From contig CASEPH010000410.1 in assembly GCA_949289625.1 (NCBI GenBank), positions 1 to 13,798 of the forward strand: 13,798 bases of DNA, in the 5' to 3' direction. The notes below the pieces were generated by a model. That model made no database searches. It worked only from the letters and a program-made list of their open reading frames with translations, and was not told where the DNA came from. Below, one piece after another: positions 12,704 through 13,798 of the stretch. The stretch comes from an uncultured Clostridia bacterium. Lineage in GTDB: Bacteria; Bacillota_A; Clostridia; Oscillospirales; Oscillospiraceae. The position numbers were made by a program, and so were the translations under genes. The first letter of the stretch is position 1. Every line of letters begins with the position of its first letter.

Positions 12704-13798
12704 TTATTCCAGTGTACGGTTCTGGAATCTCTCGTAGGCAGTGTTATAGGTCTCCAGGATCTCCTCCACATGCATGGTATCCCGCATGGTGGTCTGGAAC
12801 TCTTCGATGGTAGCATCGGTGAGCTCTGTGGCGCCAAACACTACACCATTGACCCATTCTGTCACATAGGTAGTCATGTCGGATCTGTACACGGAGATGG
12901 CGTCCTGCTCCTCCTGGGTCAGAGCCAGTGCGTTGATATCAACGGTTTGAGAGGAGCCAGTATAGGCAGAATTCCACACGTCAAACGCTGACTTTTGAAC
13001 CTCATCCCAAGATGCCTGGTTACGGGCATAATCCATGTAGCCGGGCAATCCAGGGTTACAATAATAGCCCATGGCTGCACGAACCGGAATGCCGTCAGGA
13101 TTGTTGGTAATGAGCTCGGTAAATACGGGCTTTCCATCTTCACCAAGTTCATAGCTCAGACCCTCAATGCCATAGGACGACAGGACTGCGCCTTCCTCCG
13201 TGAACAGATAGTCCATGGCTTTGATTACCACTTCCGGCTGCGCACAGTTGGTGGAGATGCTGATATTTCCACCTGCGTCACCGCTGACCAGAGTAGGAAT
13301 CGGGCTATACTCTGTAGGTTCTCCAAGGGCTGCCATAGGAACTAACTTGGCTTTGGCCGCCTCTTCAGGATCCAGCAGTGCCAGATAGGACGGTACGTTA
13401 TCCGGAGAATCTCCTTCCAGGCCAATGGTGCCGGAGGCAAACAGCTCGTTGGCAGTTTTGTCCGTCATATCCGAGGTCAGGAACAATCCTTCGCTGGCCA
13501 GTTCCTTCATATAAGCCAGGTAATCATAGTAATAGTCCTGCATGGGACCGTACTGGATCGTCCCGGATTCATCCAAGAAGAAGTTGCAGGGACCGAACGC
13601 ATTCCATACACCCTCTGCTGCAAAGCCGGCATCTCCTGTATTGGGGCGGATCATCTGAAAGAAACCTGTTGTGGCGCCATAGTTGTCTCTGAACAGTTCA
13701 AGAATCTCTTTCAATTCTTCTGTGGTCGTGGGAATCTCTTTTCCCAACTCATCCAGCCAGTCCTGCCGGATCCAAAGACCATTGGTAACTGGAAACGC
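12704..13798 (-). CDS. ABC-transporter extracellular solute-binding protein (LplA-like), C-terminal part; 5' end outside the window
   Basis: The frame is open to the last base (it reads AFPVTNGLWIRQDWLDELGK at the edge), so 364 residues of a protein that is probably over 500 long are visible. GLWIRQDWLDELGKEIPTT followed by ELKEILELFRDN is the hallmark of the large LplA/YtcQ-type family-1 lipoproteins of Firmicutes, which capture sugars or oligosaccharides outside the cell for an ABC importer. Further family marks are LASEGLFLTSDMTD, the ANELFASGTIGL segment, and AMDYLFTEEGAVLSSYGIEG in the C-lobe. The signal peptide and lipobox Cys would be in the missing part, as would the permease genes, which usually lie upstream. 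The gene ends with its own terminator and is probably not co-transcribed with the SnoaL-like operon. The ligand cannot be told from sequence. Confidence 0.9.
   Translation of the reverse strand, partial: AFPVTNGLWIRQDWLDELGKEIPTTTEELKEILELFRDNYGATTGFFQMIRPNTGDAGFAAEGVWNAFGPCNFFLDESGTIQYGPMQDYYYDYLAYMKELASEGLFLTSDMTDKTANELFASGTIGLEGDSPDNVPSYLALLDPEEAAKAKLVPMAALGEPTEYSPIPTLVSGDAGGNISISTNCAQPEVVIKAMDYLFTEEGAVLSSYGIEGLSYELGEDGKPVFTELITNNPDGIPVRAAMGYYCNPGLPGYMDYARNQASWDEVQKSAFDVWNSAYTGSSQTVDINALALTQEEQDAISVYRSDMTTYVTEWVNGVVFGATELTDATIEEFQTTMRDTMHVEEILETYNTAYERFQNRTLE

Overview
The window looks like chromosome from a moderately GC-rich member of the Firmicutes, most likely a Clostridia/Oscillospiraceae-type gut anaerobe. 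This rests on strong AGGAGG-type ribosome sites, sigma-A-like promoters, a split cobalamin-dependent methionine synthase, a homocysteine methyltransferase/MTHFR fusion, an LplA-type solute-binding protein and HxlR/AraC regulators. The assignment is inferred from gene content only.

Left part (1-7038): a methyl-cycle locus. The 3' end of ahcY (S-adenosylhomocysteine hydrolase, + strand) converges on a minus-strand operon across a bidirectional terminator. From one good promoter near 7070-7097 the operon reads: a stand-alone methionine synthase reactivation-domain protein (6367-7038), metH without its own reactivation domain (4032-6380, GTG start, 14-nt overlap with the gene before), a homocysteine S-methyltransferase/methylene-THF reductase fusion (2254-4020) and, after about 100 nt, the C1B cysteine aminopeptidase pepC (817-2151). 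Together ahcY, metH, the reactivase and MTHFR can turn SAH into homocysteine and back to methionine.

Middle part (7170-10129): an unrecognised cytosolic 238-aa protein with a Gly/Pro-rich segment (7218-7934, minus) has its own promoter and terminator. It is divergent from two tandem small HxlR-type winged-helix regulators (8193-8516 and 8529-8819, plus). The space between the divergent genes carries repeated GAAAAGG half-sites just upstream of the HxlR promoter. A 431-aa AraC-family regulator (8834-10129, minus) converges on the HxlR pair.

Right part (10247-13798): a tight minus-strand operon of three diverged NTF2/SnoaL-like proteins (10313-11083, 11085-11801, 11801-12526). The genes are joined by near-zero or 1-nt-overlap junctions and share a core pattern and a C-terminal P-x-P-Y...S-Y motif. 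The operon has its own promoter and a strong terminator. It lies between the AraC regulator and the 3' part of an ABC-transporter solute-binding protein gene (12704 to beyond the window). The SnoaL-like triplet is the best candidate for an undescribed system: the fold family includes dehydratases and isomerases of polycyclic or aromatic substrates, but nothing in the window identifies the substrate. No rRNA, tRNA, CRISPR array, insertion sequence or phage gene was seen, and no stretch above 300 bases lacks a gene.
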